Made by a program: the position numbers and the translations under genes. Below, one piece after another: positions 8,940 through 18,953 of a stretch of DNA of 64,000 bases. The stretch spans positions 55,298 through 119,297 of the forward strand of contig NZ_CAJVAS010000002.1 of the NCBI RefSeq assembly GCF_910593845.1. Direction: 5' to 3'. The notes under the pieces were generated by a model. That model had not been told where the DNA came from, did no database searches, and worked only from the letters and a program-made list of their open reading frames with translations. This DNA comes from Paenibacillus solanacearum. GTDB lineage: Bacteria; Bacillota; Bacilli; Paenibacillales; NBRC-103111. The stretch's first letter is position 1; the number at the start of each line of letters is the position of its first letter.

Positions 8940-10388
8940 TTAGTAAGCTCGGCCGAACACGACCGTATGCTTCGCTTCTTCCCCGCATACCAGACACTTC
9001 GATTTGGTCGCTTCCGGCTTGAACGGAATGTTCCGGCTCGTCGCTCCCGTTTCGTTCTTCACCTGCGCCTCGCAAGCGTCCGATCCGCACCATCCGGCAA
9101 GCGCGAAGCCGCGCTTTTCTTCCAGAAACGCCTTGAACTCGTCCAGCGTGTCCGCCTCGGTCAAATTCTCATCGCGAAACTTCTTGGCTCGATCATACAT
9201 TTCCTGCTGCGTTTCCGTCAACAGTTTTTGCACTTCTTCCACAAATTTGTACTGCGGTACGACACGTTTCTCCCCGGTAATGCGGGATACGAGCACGACC
9301 TGTCCATTCTCCATGTCACGCGGTCCAAGTTCCACCCGAACCGGTACGCCGCGCATCTCATACTCGTTGAATTTCCAACCCGGGCTTTGATCCGGACGGT
9401 CGTCCACTTTGACCCGTACGCCAGCCTGCTTAAGCTGCGCATGCAGCTCGCCCACGCGGCCAACCACCTGCTCGCGCGTCTTTGGCGGTCCGATCGGGAT
9501 CATGATGACCTGCGTCGGCGCCACTTTTGGCGGAAGCGCCAGTCCGCGATCGTCGCCGTGAATCATGATCAGCGCGCCGATCAGGCGGGTGCTGACGCCC
9601 CACGACGTCGTATGGCAAAACTGATGCTGGTTTTCGCGGTCCAAATATTTGATGTCGAACGCTACGGCGAAGTTCGTACCCAGATAATGGGAGGTACCCG
9701 CCTGTACCGCTTTGCCGTCCTTCATCATCGCTTCGATCGAATACGTATCGACCGCGCCGGCGAATTTCTCCGAAGGCGTCTTCTGCCCCATGATGACCGG
9801 AATTGCAAGGAAGTTCTCGGCAAAATCGCGGTAAATGTCCAGCATCTGCATCGTTTCTTTGCGTGCGTCCGCCTCATCCTCATGTGCCGTATGGCCTTCC
9901 TGCCACAAGAACTCGCTCGTGCGTAAAAACGGCAGCGTGCGCTTCTCCCAGCGAACGACATTGGCCCACTGATTGATCAGCAGCGGCAGATCGCGGTATG
10001 AGTTGATCCATTCGGCGTACATATGGCCGATCATCGTCTCCGACGTCGGGCGAATCGCCAGACGCTCCTCCAGCTTCTCACCGCCCGCCTCGGTTACCCA
10101 TGGCAGCTCCGGATTGAACCCTTCGACGTGCTCCTTCTCCTTCTGGAAGAAGCTTTCCGGGATGAAGAGCGGGAAATACGCGTTGCGATGCCCCGTTTCC
10201 TTAAACCGGGAATCCAGCTCCCGCTGAATGTTCTCCCACAGCTCATAGCCGTCCGGCTTGAACACGATGCAGCCGCGGACCGGCGAGTAGCTCATCAGAT
10301 CCGCTTTCTTGATCACATCGATATACCAGCGCGAAAAGTCCTCGCTCTGCGGCGTTATTTCCTTAACAAACTGCTTTTCGTTCGACAT
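8940..10388 (-). CDS. proS: Prolyl-tRNA synthetase, short eukaryote/archaeal-like form
   Basis: Class II synthetase charging tRNA-Pro; 482 aa. Motif 2 region FLRTSEFLWQEGHTAH and a motif 3 region with GALIMIHGDDRGL are visible. The roughly 180-aa editing insertion of long bacterial ProRS is absent. A C-terminal domain carries Cys434, Cys439, Cys465 and Cys468, which probably bind zinc as in the archaeal/Thermus-type enzymes. It sits 28 nt downstream of rseP, and ATG 10388 overlies a weak purine-rich site. Bacillus subtilis has a long ProS at this locus, so the enzyme type differs while position is conserved. Confidence 0.95.
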   Translation of the reverse strand: MSNEKQFVKEITPQSEDFSRWYIDVIKKADLMSYSPVRGCIVFKPDGYELWENIQRELDSRFKETGHRNAYFPLFIPESFFQKEKEHVEGFNPELPWVTEAGGEKLEERLAIRPTSETMIGHMYAEWINSYRDLPLLINQWANVVRWEKRTLPFLRTSEFLWQEGHTAHEDEADARKETMQMLDIYRDFAENFLAIPVIMGQKTPSEKFAGAVDTYSIEAMMKDGKAVQAGTSHYLGTNFAVAFDIKYLDRENQHQFCHTTSWGVSTRLIGALIMIHGDDRGLALPPKVAPTQVIMIPIGPPKTREQVVGRVGELHAQLKQAGVRVKVDDRPDQSPGWKFNEYEMRGVPVRVELGPRDMENGQVVLVSRITGEKRVVPQYKFVEEVQKLLTETQQEMYDRAKKFRDENLTEADTLDEFKAFLEEKRGFALAGWCGSDACEAQVKNETGATSRNIPFKPEATKSKCLVCGEEAKHTVVFGRAY

Positions 10389-10416
10389 CGTTATCCCCCT
10401 ACTGACGGCAACTCAA

Positions 10417-11673
10417 TTACCCTTTAATCAATCTTAATATATCGTTATACGTTACGGCAATCATCAGGAGCATCAGCATCGCGAAGCCGACGAAATGCAC
10501 CATGCTTTCCCGGTTCGGATCGACCGGCTTGCCGCGGAGCGCTTCCAGCAGCAAAAACACGAGCCGACTGCCGTCGAGCGCGGGAATCGGAAGCAGGTTG
10601 AACAATCCAAGGTACAAGCTCATGATCGCGGTCCACGTAATGTATTGCGCGAGTCCGGCGCTTGCCTGCTCGCTCGTGAACTCGACGATGCGAACCGGTC
10701 CGCCGAGATCGTCCATCTTAACCTGAAGCGTGGCGAGCTGCCTGAAGCCGTCCAAAATGATCATCGTTGCGGACGTCAAGCTGTGCCAGCCGTTCGTAAA
10801 ACCTTCCGTGAGCGTAGCGGGCCGCGTCTGCGGAACGAGAATGACCCCGACGCGAATCGTCCCGTCGATCAGCTCCGGCTTCACTTCTTTTTGCAGCTGC
10901 TCCTTGTTCCGCTCCACCACCCAGACCATCGTCTTGTTCGGAGACTTCTTAATGAGCTGGGTCAGCTTGCTTTGATTCGCTCCGATCGATTCGCCGTCCA
11001 CGCTCAAAATAATATCTCCGGCTTGCAGACCCGATTTTTGTGCAGGCATGCCGGCGGACGTTTCTTGAATTTTCACTTTGTCCGGAACGCCGGCGACAAA
11101 TACGACCGTGACGAATAACACAAAGGCGAGGATGAAGTTCATCATCGGCCCGGCGAAAATGGACAGCGCCCGCTGCCCTACCGTCTTACTGCCGAACTGC
11201 CGGTTCCAAGGAGCAATCTGCGTTTCCTTGTCCTTGGCGACCATGAAAGCCTGCGGATGGACGGCATACCTCTCGATCACGCCGTCGACGTCCATGCGGA
11301 TAAACAGCTCTTTCTCCAAATCAATCTGCTCGACAACGCCTTCAATGACATTGCTCCTGCTGTCGAACTCATTCAAATAAATGCGGGTTACCTGGTTATC
11401 GCTTAAAGCGACGGCGATGCGCTGACCCGGATTGATCTGCACAATTTCCGGATCTTCTCCGGCCATTCTGACAAAGCCGCCGATCGGCAACAACCGGAGC
11501 GTATATCGGGTTTCCCCTCGAACGAACGAAAACAGCTTCGGTCCGAAGCCGATGGCGAATTCCCGCACCAATATGCCCGCGCGCTTGGCGAAATAATAAT
11601 GGCCCCACTCATGGATCGAGACGAGCACAAAAAACAAAAGTACAATTTGCAATATATTCTGTACTGTAGCCAA
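10417..11673 (-). CDS. rseP: Site-2 intramembrane metalloprotease RseP/RasP
   Basis: Membrane zinc protease that cleaves anti-sigma factors and remnant signal peptides within the bilayer. 418 aa, close to B. subtilis RasP (about 420). HEWGH at residues 21-25 in the first membrane segment is the zinc site. A PDZ domain (about 190-270, SGLQAGDIILSVDG) and NLLPIPALDG at 359-368 supply the remaining active-site Asp367, and a last membrane helix is near 395-412. The start is TTG at 11673 with AAGGAGG 10 nt upstream. It lies between dxr and proS. Confidence 0.95.
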   Translation of the reverse strand: MATVQNILQIVLLFFVLVSIHEWGHYYFAKRAGILVREFAIGFGPKLFSFVRGETRYTLRLLPIGGFVRMAGEDPEIVQINPGQRIAVALSDNQVTRIYLNEFDSRSNVIEGVVEQIDLEKELFIRMDVDGVIERYAVHPQAFMVAKDKETQIAPWNRQFGSKTVGQRALSIFAGPMMNFILAFVLFVTVVFVAGVPDKVKIQETSAGMPAQKSGLQAGDIILSVDGESIGANQSKLTQLIKKSPNKTMVWVVERNKEQLQKEVKPELIDGTIRVGVILVPQTRPATLTEGFTNGWHSLTSATMIILDGFRQLATLQVKMDDLGGPVRIVEFTSEQASAGLAQYITWTAIMSLYLGLFNLLPIPALDGSRLVFLLLEALRGKPVDPNRESMVHFVGFAMLMLLMIAVTYNDILRLIKG

Positions 11674-11853
11674 TGCTTTGCGGCCTCCTTAAGCCCGAAA
11701 TGTTCACGATCAGATCAGTCATTTGCTGCCTGGGCGCGGCTTTTCTTAAGATTAACATTAATGCCGCGGGGAATACAAGTTGACCCATTGTTATGAACAT
11801 ATTGTGGGGCCGCCAAAAACATACTTCCTCCGATCGCAAAAATCAATGCGCGA

Positions 11854-12993
11854 TCAAGCGATCGTCGCAGTTTGCCTAGCCCACCGGTCGATTTCGATGA
11901 TTTGCTCCAGTTCAGGGGAATCGACCGTCTCATGCTTGTCCAATGTTCTTGCGATGACATCCTCGATCTGCAAAAATTTGATTTCCCCCTGCAAAAACCG
12001 TTCGACGGCGACTTCGTTCGCGGCGTTGAACACGGAAGGTGCGGAGCCTCCGGCCCGGCCGCTCTCAAACGCCATCCGAAGGCACGGGAAGCGTTCGAAG
12101 TCCATCTCGCGAAAATGCAGCTTGCCGACTTCGGAAAGACGCAGCCGGCCCGTAGGCGTAGACAATCGCTGCGGATACGTGAGCGCATATTGAATCGGTA
12201 CGCGCATATCCGGAAGCCCGAGCTGGGCGATAATGCTGTAGTCCTTGAATTCAACGAAAGAATGGATGATGCTCTCCGGGTGGATCAGCACCTCGATCTG
12301 ATCGTAAGCGAGGCCGAACAGCCAGTGCGCCTCGATCACTTCCAGCCCTTTGTTGGCCATCGTCGCGGAATCGATCGTGATTTTCGCGCCCATCGACCAG
12401 TTGGGATGCTGGAGTGCCTCGGCTACGGTGACATCCTTCAGCTCATCTCGTGTACGGTCCCGGAAGGAGCCGCCGGAGGCTGTCAACGTAATCTTATGTA
12501 TCGTATCAAGCGACTCCCCGTTCAAGCATTGGAAAATGGCCGAATGCTCGCTGTCGATCGGCAGCAGCTTCACCCCGTACCGGGCGGCGCGCTCCGTGAC
12601 GAGATGACCTGCGCTGACGAGCGTTTCCTTGTTGGCAAGGCCGATCTCTTTGCCCGCTTCGATGGCGGCCAGCGTCGGCTGCAGCCCCTGGCTTCCAACC
12701 AGTGCGGTGACGACCATGTCCGCGTCCGTGCCGGCCGCGACCTCGAGCAATCCTTCCGGGCCGTAGAACAGCTGTACCCCCGCCGGAATTTGCGTGGCTA
12801 ATTGGTCGGCAAGCGCCTTGGTTGCAACGGAAACCTTTTTGGGGCGAAAGCGGCGCACCTGCTCCGCCAGCAGCATCACATTATAGCCGCCCGCGATGCC
12901 TTCCACCGCGAAAAGCTCCGGGTGATGCGAGACGACATCGAGCGTTTGCGTGCCAACGGAGCCGGTCGAGCCCAAAATGCTTATTTTTTTCAT
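11854..12993 (-). CDS. dxr: 1-deoxy-D-xylulose 5-phosphate reductoisomerase
   Basis: Second step of the MEP isoprenoid pathway: converts DXP to 2-C-methyl-D-erythritol 4-phosphate with NADPH. 379 aa, full length. The Rossmann motif GSTGSVG is at residues 8-14; [11 protein letters not shown] and the flexible-loop TASGGSFR segments of the active site are present. ATG 12993 follows GAGGTG by about 9 nt. It sits 24 nt after cdsA, grouping isoprenoid supply with uppS and cdsA. A 180-nt gap separates it from rseP. Confidence 0.97.
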   Translation of the reverse strand: MKKISILGSTGSVGTQTLDVVSHHPELFAVEGIAGGYNVMLLAEQVRRFRPKKVSVATKALADQLATQIPAGVQLFYGPEGLLEVAAGTDADMVVTALVGSQGLQPTLAAIEAGKEIGLANKETLVSAGHLVTERAARYGVKLLPIDSEHSAIFQCLNGESLDTIHKITLTASGGSFRDRTRDELKDVTVAEALQHPNWSMGAKITIDSATMANKGLEVIEAHWLFGLAYDQIEVLIHPESIIHSFVEFKDYSIIAQLGLPDMRVPIQYALTYPQRLSTPTGRLRLSEVGKLHFREMDFERFPCLRMAFESGRAGGSAPSVFNAANEVAVERFLQGEIKFLQIEDVIARTLDKHETVDSPELEQIIEIDRWARQTATIA

Positions 12994-13017
12994 ACATTAT
13001 TCACCTCAGGCGTCGTA

Positions 13018-13806
13018 TTAAACGTGCGGAAGCAAGGAAAACAGGTGCAAAAACGGAAACACAATCAGCCAACTGTCCGTTCGGTCTAACACGCCGCCGT
13101 GTCCCGGCAGCAGCGTCCCTGTATCCTTAATCCCCTTGACGCGCTTATACGCCGATTGGATCAAATCTCCCATCTGACCGACGACGGCGATGAGCAGGCC
13201 GATATAGACCGCTTGCGTGTATGAAACAAGCTCCGGGCGCAAATAAGCGAATACAAGCGCGACGACGATCGACAGCACCGTCCCGCCGACGGCGCCTTCC
13301 ACTGATTTTTTCGGAGAAATCGTCGGCCACAGCGGTGTCTTGCCGATAAACGAACCGGTAAAATACGCACCCGAATCGGTCGCCCATATGCAAAAAAACA
13401 CAAAAAGCGTCCAAAACATCCCATCGCCTTCAATCCACCGGGTTGCAATCATGTAATGGAAGCCGATACCGACGTACAGCACGCCCAAAAAAGCCATTGC
13501 GATATGGTCGATGGTAATCTTATTTTTGGAAATGACCGTCGCGGCCATAAACAAGAACATCATCAGCCATGCCAGATGGGCAGCCGTCAGGCCGCTCCAT
13601 CCCCACGGCAGCGTAAGCAGAATGACACCGGCGAAGCCGATTACTTGAACCGCCTTGCCGTTCTTGAGTCCATTCATGCGCAGAAATTCGTCATAACCGA
13701 TGACGGACAGTGCGGCAATCAGCCCTGCAAACCAGTAACCGCCCAAATAGAGCAGGATAAAAAATCCGAGCCCTGCGATAATGCCAGTTGTGATGCGCTG
13801 CTTCAA
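13018..13806 (-). CDS. cdsA: Phosphatidate cytidylyltransferase (CDP-diglyceride synthase)
   Basis: Integral membrane enzyme making CDP-diacylglycerol from phosphatidic acid and CTP. 262 aa with about seven to eight hydrophobic helices. The family signature is near the C-terminal half: ATDSGAYFTGSFIGKT followed by SPKKSVEGAVGG. The start is taken as TTG 13806 because GGAGG lies 7 nt upstream; an open frame continues further upstream into uppS without a site. It lies 19 nt after uppS. Length agrees with B. subtilis CdsA (269 aa). Confidence 0.95.
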   Translation of the reverse strand: MKQRITTGIIAGLGFFILLYLGGYWFAGLIAALSVIGYDEFLRMNGLKNGKAVQVIGFAGVILLTLPWGWSGLTAAHLAWLMMFLFMAATVISKNKITIDHIAMAFLGVLYVGIGFHYMIATRWIEGDGMFWTLFVFFCIWATDSGAYFTGSFIGKTPLWPTISPKKSVEGAVGGTVLSIVVALVFAYLRPELVSYTQAVYIGLLIAVVGQMGDLIQSAYKRVKGIKDTGTLLPGHGGVLDRTDSWLIVFPFLHLFSLLPHV

Positions 13807-13825
13807 TTCGATTCCTCCATCATCT

Positions 13826-14593
13826 TTACAAACCGCCGTATCTTCTGGCGCGACGCTGGTACTCCAGAATCGCTTCATAGAAATGCTCTTGGGTAAACTC
13901 GGGCCAGCATAGCTCAGTGAACCACAGCTCCGAATAAGCCAGCTGCCACAGCATAAAGTTGCTGATTCGCAGCTCCCCGCTTGTGCGTATGAGCAAATCC
14001 GGGTCCGGCAGCGGATCTGTCAGCAAATATTTAGAAAATAGAGCTTCGTCGATTTGCTCAGGCGATATTTTGTGATCCTTTGCGTCCTGAACAAGTCTTT
14101 GAACGCCGCTTAACATTTCTTTGCGACTGCCGTAATTGAGCGCAAAATTCAAGATAAGACCGGTATTGTGCTTCGTTTGATCAATCGCATCCTCGATCGC
14201 CTTCAGAGTATAATCAGGCAAACCTTCCTTCCATCCTGTCATTCGGATTTGAACGTTATTGGCGATCAGCTCTTCGATTTCTTTCGGAAAAAATTCGAGC
14301 GGAAGCTTCATCAAATAATCGACTTCTTCCTTGGGACGCTTCCAATTTTCCGTAGAAAATGCATACAGCGTCAGCACCTGCACCCCGATATTGTTCGCAG
14401 CCATCGTAATTTTTTTTACGTTCTTCATGCCGGAATGGTGACCCGCGACCCGAGGCAAGCTCCGTTTTTGAGCCCATCGGCCGTTCCCGTCCATAATGAC
14501 AGCCACATGGTTCGGAATATTGTCTGCAGAAAGCCGCGAGGCGACCTCATCGCCTTCCGTCTTGCTTCCAAACCATTTTTTGAAAGGTTTCAT
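13826..14593 (-). CDS. uppS: Undecaprenyl diphosphate synthase
   Basis: Cis-prenyltransferase that elongates FPP with IPP to the C55 carrier lipid for peptidoglycan and teichoic acid. 255 aa from ATG 14593, preceded by GGGGG at 7 nt. MDGNGRWA at 34-41 includes catalytic Asp35. Downstream TLYAFSTENWKRP and the C-terminal DLLIRTSGELRISNFMLWQ substrate-binding segment are also seen. It is separated from frr by an intrinsic terminator at 14617-14642, so it probably needs some read-through or a separate promoter. Confidence 0.96.
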   Translation of the reverse strand: MKPFKKWFGSKTEGDEVASRLSADNIPNHVAVIMDGNGRWAQKRSLPRVAGHHSGMKNVKKITMAANNIGVQVLTLYAFSTENWKRPKEEVDYLMKLPLEFFPKEIEELIANNVQIRMTGWKEGLPDYTLKAIEDAIDQTKHNTGLILNFALNYGSRKEMLSGVQRLVQDAKDHKISPEQIDEALFSKYLLTDPLPDPDLLIRTSGELRISNFMLWQLAYSELWFTELCWPEFTQEHFYEAILEYQRRARRYGGL

Positions 14594-14616
14594 TCCCAAT
14601 CCCCCATCAGGAAAGA

Positions 14617-14642
14617 CTAAAAGCCCCCTTCAAAAAGGGGGA
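14617..14642 (-). terminator. Intrinsic terminator downstream of frr
   Basis: Coding-strand hairpin CCCCCTT-TTTG-AAGGGGG (14624-14641) is followed by CTTTTAG. It lies 12 nt after the frr stop and 24 nt before the uppS start. GC-rich stem and short T-run make it a plausible partial terminator separating pyrH-frr from the uppS group. Confidence 0.75.
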
Positions 14643-14653
14643 TTCCTGCTTAT

Positions 14654-15208
14654 TTACACTTCTGTAATTTCTTTTTCTTTCGCCTGCAGCACTTTATCAA
14701 CTTCAGCGATATATTTGTCGGTAAACTTCTGGATGTCTTCCTGGTGCCGACGAGATTCGTCCTCGGAAATGCCGTTCTTCTCCAGCTTCTTGATCTCGTC
14801 GTTGGCATCGCGGCGAATGTTGCGGATAGCGACCTTCGCTTCTTCGCCGAACTTCTTGGTCATTTTGACAAGTTCGCTGCGGCGCTCTTCGGTTAATGCC
14901 GGAATGACGATTCGAATCGAAGATCCATCGTTCGAAGGCGTCAGTCCGAGATCCGATTTCATAATCGCCTTTTCGATGGCCGATACCGAGCTTTTGTCCC
15001 AAGGCTGAATCATGAGCGTCCGCGAGTCCGGCGTGTTGATGTTAGCCAGCTGGTTCACAGGCGTCATCGACCCGTAGTATTCGACTTGGACACGGTCAAG
15101 CAGCGCCGGCGTAGCGCGGCCGGCCCGCAATGTGGCCAGTTCCCGTTTGAGCGAACCAATCGCTTTATCCATACGTTCTTCGGCATTTTTCTTGATCGAT
15201 TGCGGCAT
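14654..15208 (-). CDS. frr: Ribosome recycling factor
   Basis: Splits post-termination ribosomes together with EF-G. 184 aa, the normal family length (about 185). The three-helix-bundle pattern is clear, with conserved [28 protein letters not shown] and the C-terminal [21 protein letters not shown] 15208 has GGGAG about 10 nt upstream. It starts 3 nt after the pyrH stop, so the pair is probably co-translated. Confidence 0.97.
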   Translation of the reverse strand: MPQSIKKNAEERMDKAIGSLKRELATLRAGRATPALLDRVQVEYYGSMTPVNQLANINTPDSRTLMIQPWDKSSVSAIEKAIMKSDLGLTPSNDGSSIRIVIPALTEERRSELVKMTKKFGEEAKVAIRNIRRDANDEIKKLEKNGISEDESRRHQEDIQKFTDKYIAEVDKVLQAKEKEITEV

Positions 15209-15211
15209 CGT

Positions 15212-16057
<846 letters not shown>

Positions 16058-16103
16058 CTAGCGAAGCGTTCGTGTCCTGGTGATCTACATTATTCGAATG
16101 ACT

Positions 16104-16131
16104 TAAAAAAGAAGGAACACTAAGGTGTTCC
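16104..16131 (-). terminator. Intrinsic terminator downstream of tsf
   Basis: Coding-strand stem GGAACAC / GTGTTCC (16114-16131) with a 4-nt loop is followed by TTCTTTTTT. It lies 33 nt after the tsf stop and before pyrH, so it ends the rpsB-tsf transcript. Confidence 0.85.
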
Positions 16132-16163
16132 CGCTGTTTGTGTATCTATTTAAAAGGTTCGGC

Positions 16164-16814
16164 TTACAGCTTCACTTGCGACATAACTTCTTCAGCGAAG
16201 TTTTCTTGTTTCTTCTCGAGACCCTCGCCAAGCTCGTAACGAACGAAACGGCGGATCGACAAGTTTTCGCCGATCGTTGCGATTTTCTCTTTCAGCAGCT
16301 GCTCTATCGTTTTATCCGGGTCTTTAATGAACGGCTGCTCGAGCAGGCAGTATTCTTCATAGTACTTGCTCAGACGGCCTTCCACGATTTTCTCAACGAT
16401 TTTCTCCGGTTTACCTTCGTTGAGCGCTTGGTTCGTCAAGATTTCACGTTCTTTGTCCAACGCCTCTTGCGGCACTTCTTCACGACGGATGTATTTCGGG
16501 TTAGCCGCCGCGATTTGCAGCGCGACGTCGCGAACGAACTCACGGAACTGCTCGTTTTTCGCTACGAAGTCGGTCTCGCTGTTCACTTCAACCAATACGC
16601 CGATTCGGCCGCCGGCATGAATGTAAGACTCGATCAAACCTTCGGTCGCAACACGGCCTTCTTTTTTCGCCGCTGCCGCCAACCCTTTTTCACGCAAAAT
16701 TTCGGCTGCTTTCGTCAGATCGCCGTTTGCTTCTTCCAAAGCTTTTTTACAATCGAGCATGCCTGCCCCTGTTTTTTCGCGCAATTCTTTTACTGCTGCC
16801 GCATTTACTGCCAT
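16164..16814 (-). CDS. tsf: Elongation factor Ts, short form
   Basis: Guanine nucleotide exchange factor for EF-Tu. 216 aa, shorter than the roughly 290 aa of B. subtilis or E. coli and nearer the Thermus-type form. The UBA-like N-domain with [19 protein letters not shown] is intact, as is the core [14 protein letters not shown]. The shortening is in the core/C-terminal subdomain, not a frameshift. ATG 16814 follows GGAGG. It has intrinsic terminators on both sides. Confidence 0.96.
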   Translation of the reverse strand: MAVNAAAVKELREKTGAGMLDCKKALEEANGDLTKAAEILREKGLAAAAKKEGRVATEGLIESYIHAGGRIGVLVEVNSETDFVAKNEQFREFVRDVALQIAAANPKYIRREEVPQEALDKEREILTNQALNEGKPEKIVEKIVEGRLSKYYEEYCLLEQPFIKDPDKTIEQLLKEKIATIGENLSIRRFVRYELGEGLEKKQENFAEEVMSQVKL

Positions 16815-16845
16815 GATGTGGCCTCCTCTAAAATGGTATGTACCT

Positions 16846-16891
16846 TAAAAAAGGGCGGTGAAAGGATTTTGCACCTTTGAACCACCCTTTC
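16846..16891 (-). terminator. Intrinsic terminator between rpsB and tsf
   Basis: Coding strand: AAAGGG-GGT-CAAAGG pairs with CCTTT-ACC-CCCTTT around a short loop, followed by TTTTTT. It starts 15 nt after the rpsB stop. Placed inside the rpsB-tsf pair, it would lower tsf expression relative to rpsB. Confidence 0.8.
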
Positions 16892-16905
16892 TTGTATGAA
16901 CAAGC

Positions 16906-17604
16906 TTAAGCTGTAGTTTGCTCACCTTGCTGCGATTCGATTACAGCGTCGGCGATTTTGGCTGTAAGCAGCTTCACCGCGCGGATCGCGTCGTCGTTAC
17001 CCGGAATCACATAATCGATTTCGTCCGGATCGCAGTTCGTGTCAACAATACCTACGATTGGAATACCGAGCTTGCGAGCTTCCGCAACAGCGATGCGCTC
17101 TTTGCGAGGATCGATGACGAACAACGCGCTAGGCAAACCTTTCATATGAGAGATACCGCCAAGGAATTTCTCGAGGCGATCTTTTTCTTTGCGAAGAATG
17201 ATAACTTCTTTCTTCGGCAGCACGTCGAACGTGCCGTCCTCTTCCCATCTTTCCAGCTCGTGCAAACGATCAATACGCTTTTGGATCGTTTGGAAGTTGG
17301 TCAGCGTACCGCCGAGCCAACGCTGGTTGATGTAGTACATGCCGCAGCGCTCAGCTTCTTCCTTAACGGAATCTTGCGCTTGCTTTTTCGTACCTACGAA
17401 CAGGATCGTGCCGTTTTCTTCCGCAATCGACTTAACAAAGTTGTAAGCTTCCTCAACTTTTTTAACTGTCTTTTGCAGGTCAATAATGTAAATGCCGTTT
17501 CTTTCAGTGAAGATGTATCGATCCATTTTCGGGTTCCAACGACGGGTCTGATGACCGAAGTGCACCCCAGCTTCAAGCAGCTGCTTCATGGAGATAACTG
17601 CCAT
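16906..17604 (-). CDS. rpsB: 30S ribosomal protein S2
   Basis: Structural protein of the small subunit. 232 aa. The typical [22 protein letters not shown] near the N-terminus and the [22 protein letters not shown] segment near the C-terminus are visible. ATG 17604 is chosen over a GTG two codons upstream (17610), because GGAGG is 9 nt from the ATG but only 3 nt from the GTG. It has its own promoter at 17729-17757 and a structured leader. Confidence 0.97.
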   Translation of the reverse strand: MAVISMKQLLEAGVHFGHQTRRWNPKMDRYIFTERNGIYIIDLQKTVKKVEEAYNFVKSIAEENGTILFVGTKKQAQDSVKEEAERCGMYYINQRWLGGTLTNFQTIQKRIDRLHELERWEEDGTFDVLPKKEVIILRKEKDRLEKFLGGISHMKGLPSALFVIDPRKERIAVAEARKLGIPIVGIVDTNCDPDEIDYVIPGNDDAIRAVKLLTAKIADAVIESQQGEQTTA

Positions 17605-17660
17605 CCTCACGCACCTCCTCTAATTTGGTTTTTTGGGTTCCTCCGCCAATCGCATCTTCG

Positions 17661-17692
17661 CGGTAAAACTCCCTACGGGAGCACCCTTACCG
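17661..17692 (-). promoter_or_regulatory. Structured leader of rpsB
   Basis: The rpsB 5' leader contains a hairpin of outer CGGTAA / TTACCG and inner CTCCC / GGGAG stems. It lies about 37 nt downstream of the -10 box and 57 nt before the start. Ribosomal protein mRNA leaders often bind their own product, so S2 autoregulation is possible; the sequence alone does not prove it. Confidence 0.4.
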
Positions 17693-17728
17693 GAATTGAT
17701 TCGCGTGTGGTTTTTAACACCGTCAATT

Positions 17729-17757
17729 AATATATCATAACTGACATAGGGATGCAA
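17729..17757 (-). promoter_or_regulatory. Sigma-A promoter for rpsB-tsf
   Basis: Coding strand -35 TTGCAT (17752-17757), 17-bp spacer and -10 TATATT (17729-17734) with an extended TGA before it. It is directly downstream of the terminator at 17799-17828, marking a transcription boundary between the motility cluster and the rpsB operon. Confidence 0.8.
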
Positions 17758-17798
17758 CACCTTGTCGAATACGATGTCGAATCACCGGGAAAGCAAAG

Positions 17799-17828
17799 AT
17801 CAGATCCGCGAAAAACCGGATCTGATCG
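17799..17828 (-). terminator. Intrinsic terminator at the end of the fla/che cluster
   Basis: Perfect 11-bp stem GATCAGATCCG / CGGATCTGATC with an 8-nt loop, followed on the coding strand by TTTGCTTTCC. It begins 2 nt after the stop of the MltG-like gene and is the natural 3' end of the long motility transcript. Confidence 0.8.
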
Positions 17829-17829
17829 T

Positions 17830-18333
17830 TTACTGCGCCGTTATGATGGCAATCACTTGCTGCAGATTTTGCGGTCCCTTGAACGCATGAAGCCCGCTGA
17901 CGATTTTATCGTTCAACTGCTTCTTGACCATCTCGTCCTCGAACGCCTTGCGGTCCGTGATGACGCCGCTTTGGTACAACAGGTCGGCAACCTGGTAGGA
18001 GACAAGTCCTCTCGATATATAAATGTACGTTTCCTTTGGCGAAGCCGGCGCCTGGGCGGCAAGCTTGTCCTTTTCTTCCTTCAGCTTCTGCTGAACAGCC
18101 GAATCCAGCTGCTGCTGGCTGTACAGCTTCTCCGATTTGTCGAATACCTTATAATAGCGGGATGCCGCTTCCTTCAACTGCTTCTGATCCAAATCTAGTA
18201 CTGTGGTCTCCGGAATCGCCGATTCGGGCATGGCGTGGCCGCCTGGAGAGGCCGCATTCATCAACTGCAGCAGGACGGCACCCAAAATGAGGCCTGTGCC
18301 CAGCCCATAAAGAAGCGATTTATTCGTGCGCAT
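17830..18333 (-). CDS. MltG/YceG-like membrane protein (LysM-like domain)
   Basis: 167 aa. N-terminal membrane anchor about residues 9-27, a charged coiled-coil-like middle, and a C-terminal segment (YIYISRGLVSYQVADLLYQSGVITDR) resembling the N-terminal LysM-like domain of the endolytic transglycosylase MltG/YceG. The catalytic part of MltG is missing, so it is probably a non-enzymatic wall-associated or regulatory protein. It overlaps the upstream gene by 14 nt and ends at the terminator. Homology to YceG is by pattern only. Function unknown. Confidence 0.7.
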   Translation of the reverse strand: MRTNKSLLYGLGTGLILGAVLLQLMNAASPGGHAMPESAIPETTVLDLDQKQLKEAASRYYKVFDKSEKLYSQQQLDSAVQQKLKEEKDKLAAQAPASPKETYIYISRGLVSYQVADLLYQSGVITDRKAFEDEMVKKQLNDKIVSGLHAFKGPQNLQQVIAIITAQ

Positions 18334-18931
18334 ACGACCGCTCCTCCTGTTTGGCGAGCTGCAAAATCAGGCTCACTTCGCCTTTATTCATGTTCAGCTT
18401 CCTGGCGATGAACTCCGTAGACCTGCCCTGCTCATACAGCTGCAGCAGTTCGCGGTAGCGATCCCTGATGTGGAGCGGGGCTTCCGGCGGCTCGGCTGCC
18501 GCGCTCTCCTGTTCCGACCAGGCGGCGGTGAGCAGCGCGGCGGCTTGTCCGGCGGATTCGGAGCGTCCGGTCCCCCTTGCCTCCGGCTGCACCTCAAGAA
18601 CGCCGCCGCGGTGCTGAAGCTGCTCCTGGAGGACGCCGATCCGACCGAGTTCCCCCTGCAGTCTTTCGTTTTGCTTCTCCAGCATTTCTACGCGCGAAGC
18701 CAGCATGGTGGAATACTGCTCGTACTCCTTCCTTGTATCGCCGAACATTTGAATGAGCGCTTTGTTTTGTTCCTCCAGCTCCGCGGCGAAATGATCCATC
18801 GTCGCTTCCACCTCGGTAAGCATCTGTTCATCGCGTCTTGCGGCCGGCGCGCCGTTCTTCGGCATGATTTTGGCATACACGATCAGAAGGAGTCCGAACA
18901 ATACAATATAAACCCATGGTTTATCCATCAA
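18320..18931 (-). CDS. SwrB-position membrane-anchored coiled-coil protein (DUF6115-like)
   Basis: 203 aa. N-terminal membrane helix (about 5-21), a coiled coil (about 35-100, MDHFAAELEEQNKALIQMF onward), a variable Ala/Gly/Gln-rich linker, and a C-terminal helix-turn-helix-like segment (YRELLQLYEQGRSTEFIARK, then NMNKGEVSLILQLAKQEE). This architecture and the place between sigD and rpsB match swrB (ylxL) of B. subtilis, which promotes flagellar export-apparatus activation and swarming. Orthology is inferred from position and layout rather than strong sequence identity, so no symbol is assigned. Confidence 0.7.
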   Translation of the reverse strand: MMDKPWVYIVLFGLLLIVYAKIMPKNGAPAARRDEQMLTEVEATMDHFAAELEEQNKALIQMFGDTRKEYEQYSTMLASRVEMLEKQNERLQGELGRIGVLQEQLQHRGGVLEVQPEARGTGRSESAGQAAALLTAAWSEQESAAAEPPEAPLHIRDRYRELLQLYEQGRSTEFIARKLNMNKGEVSLILQLAKQEERSYAHE

Positions 18932-18953
18932 GCTTCACCTGTTTCGTTGCAAA

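Noticed and set aside
10389..10416. T-box riboswitch before proS
   Set aside because: Only 28 nt separate rseP and proS, too short for a T-box leader.
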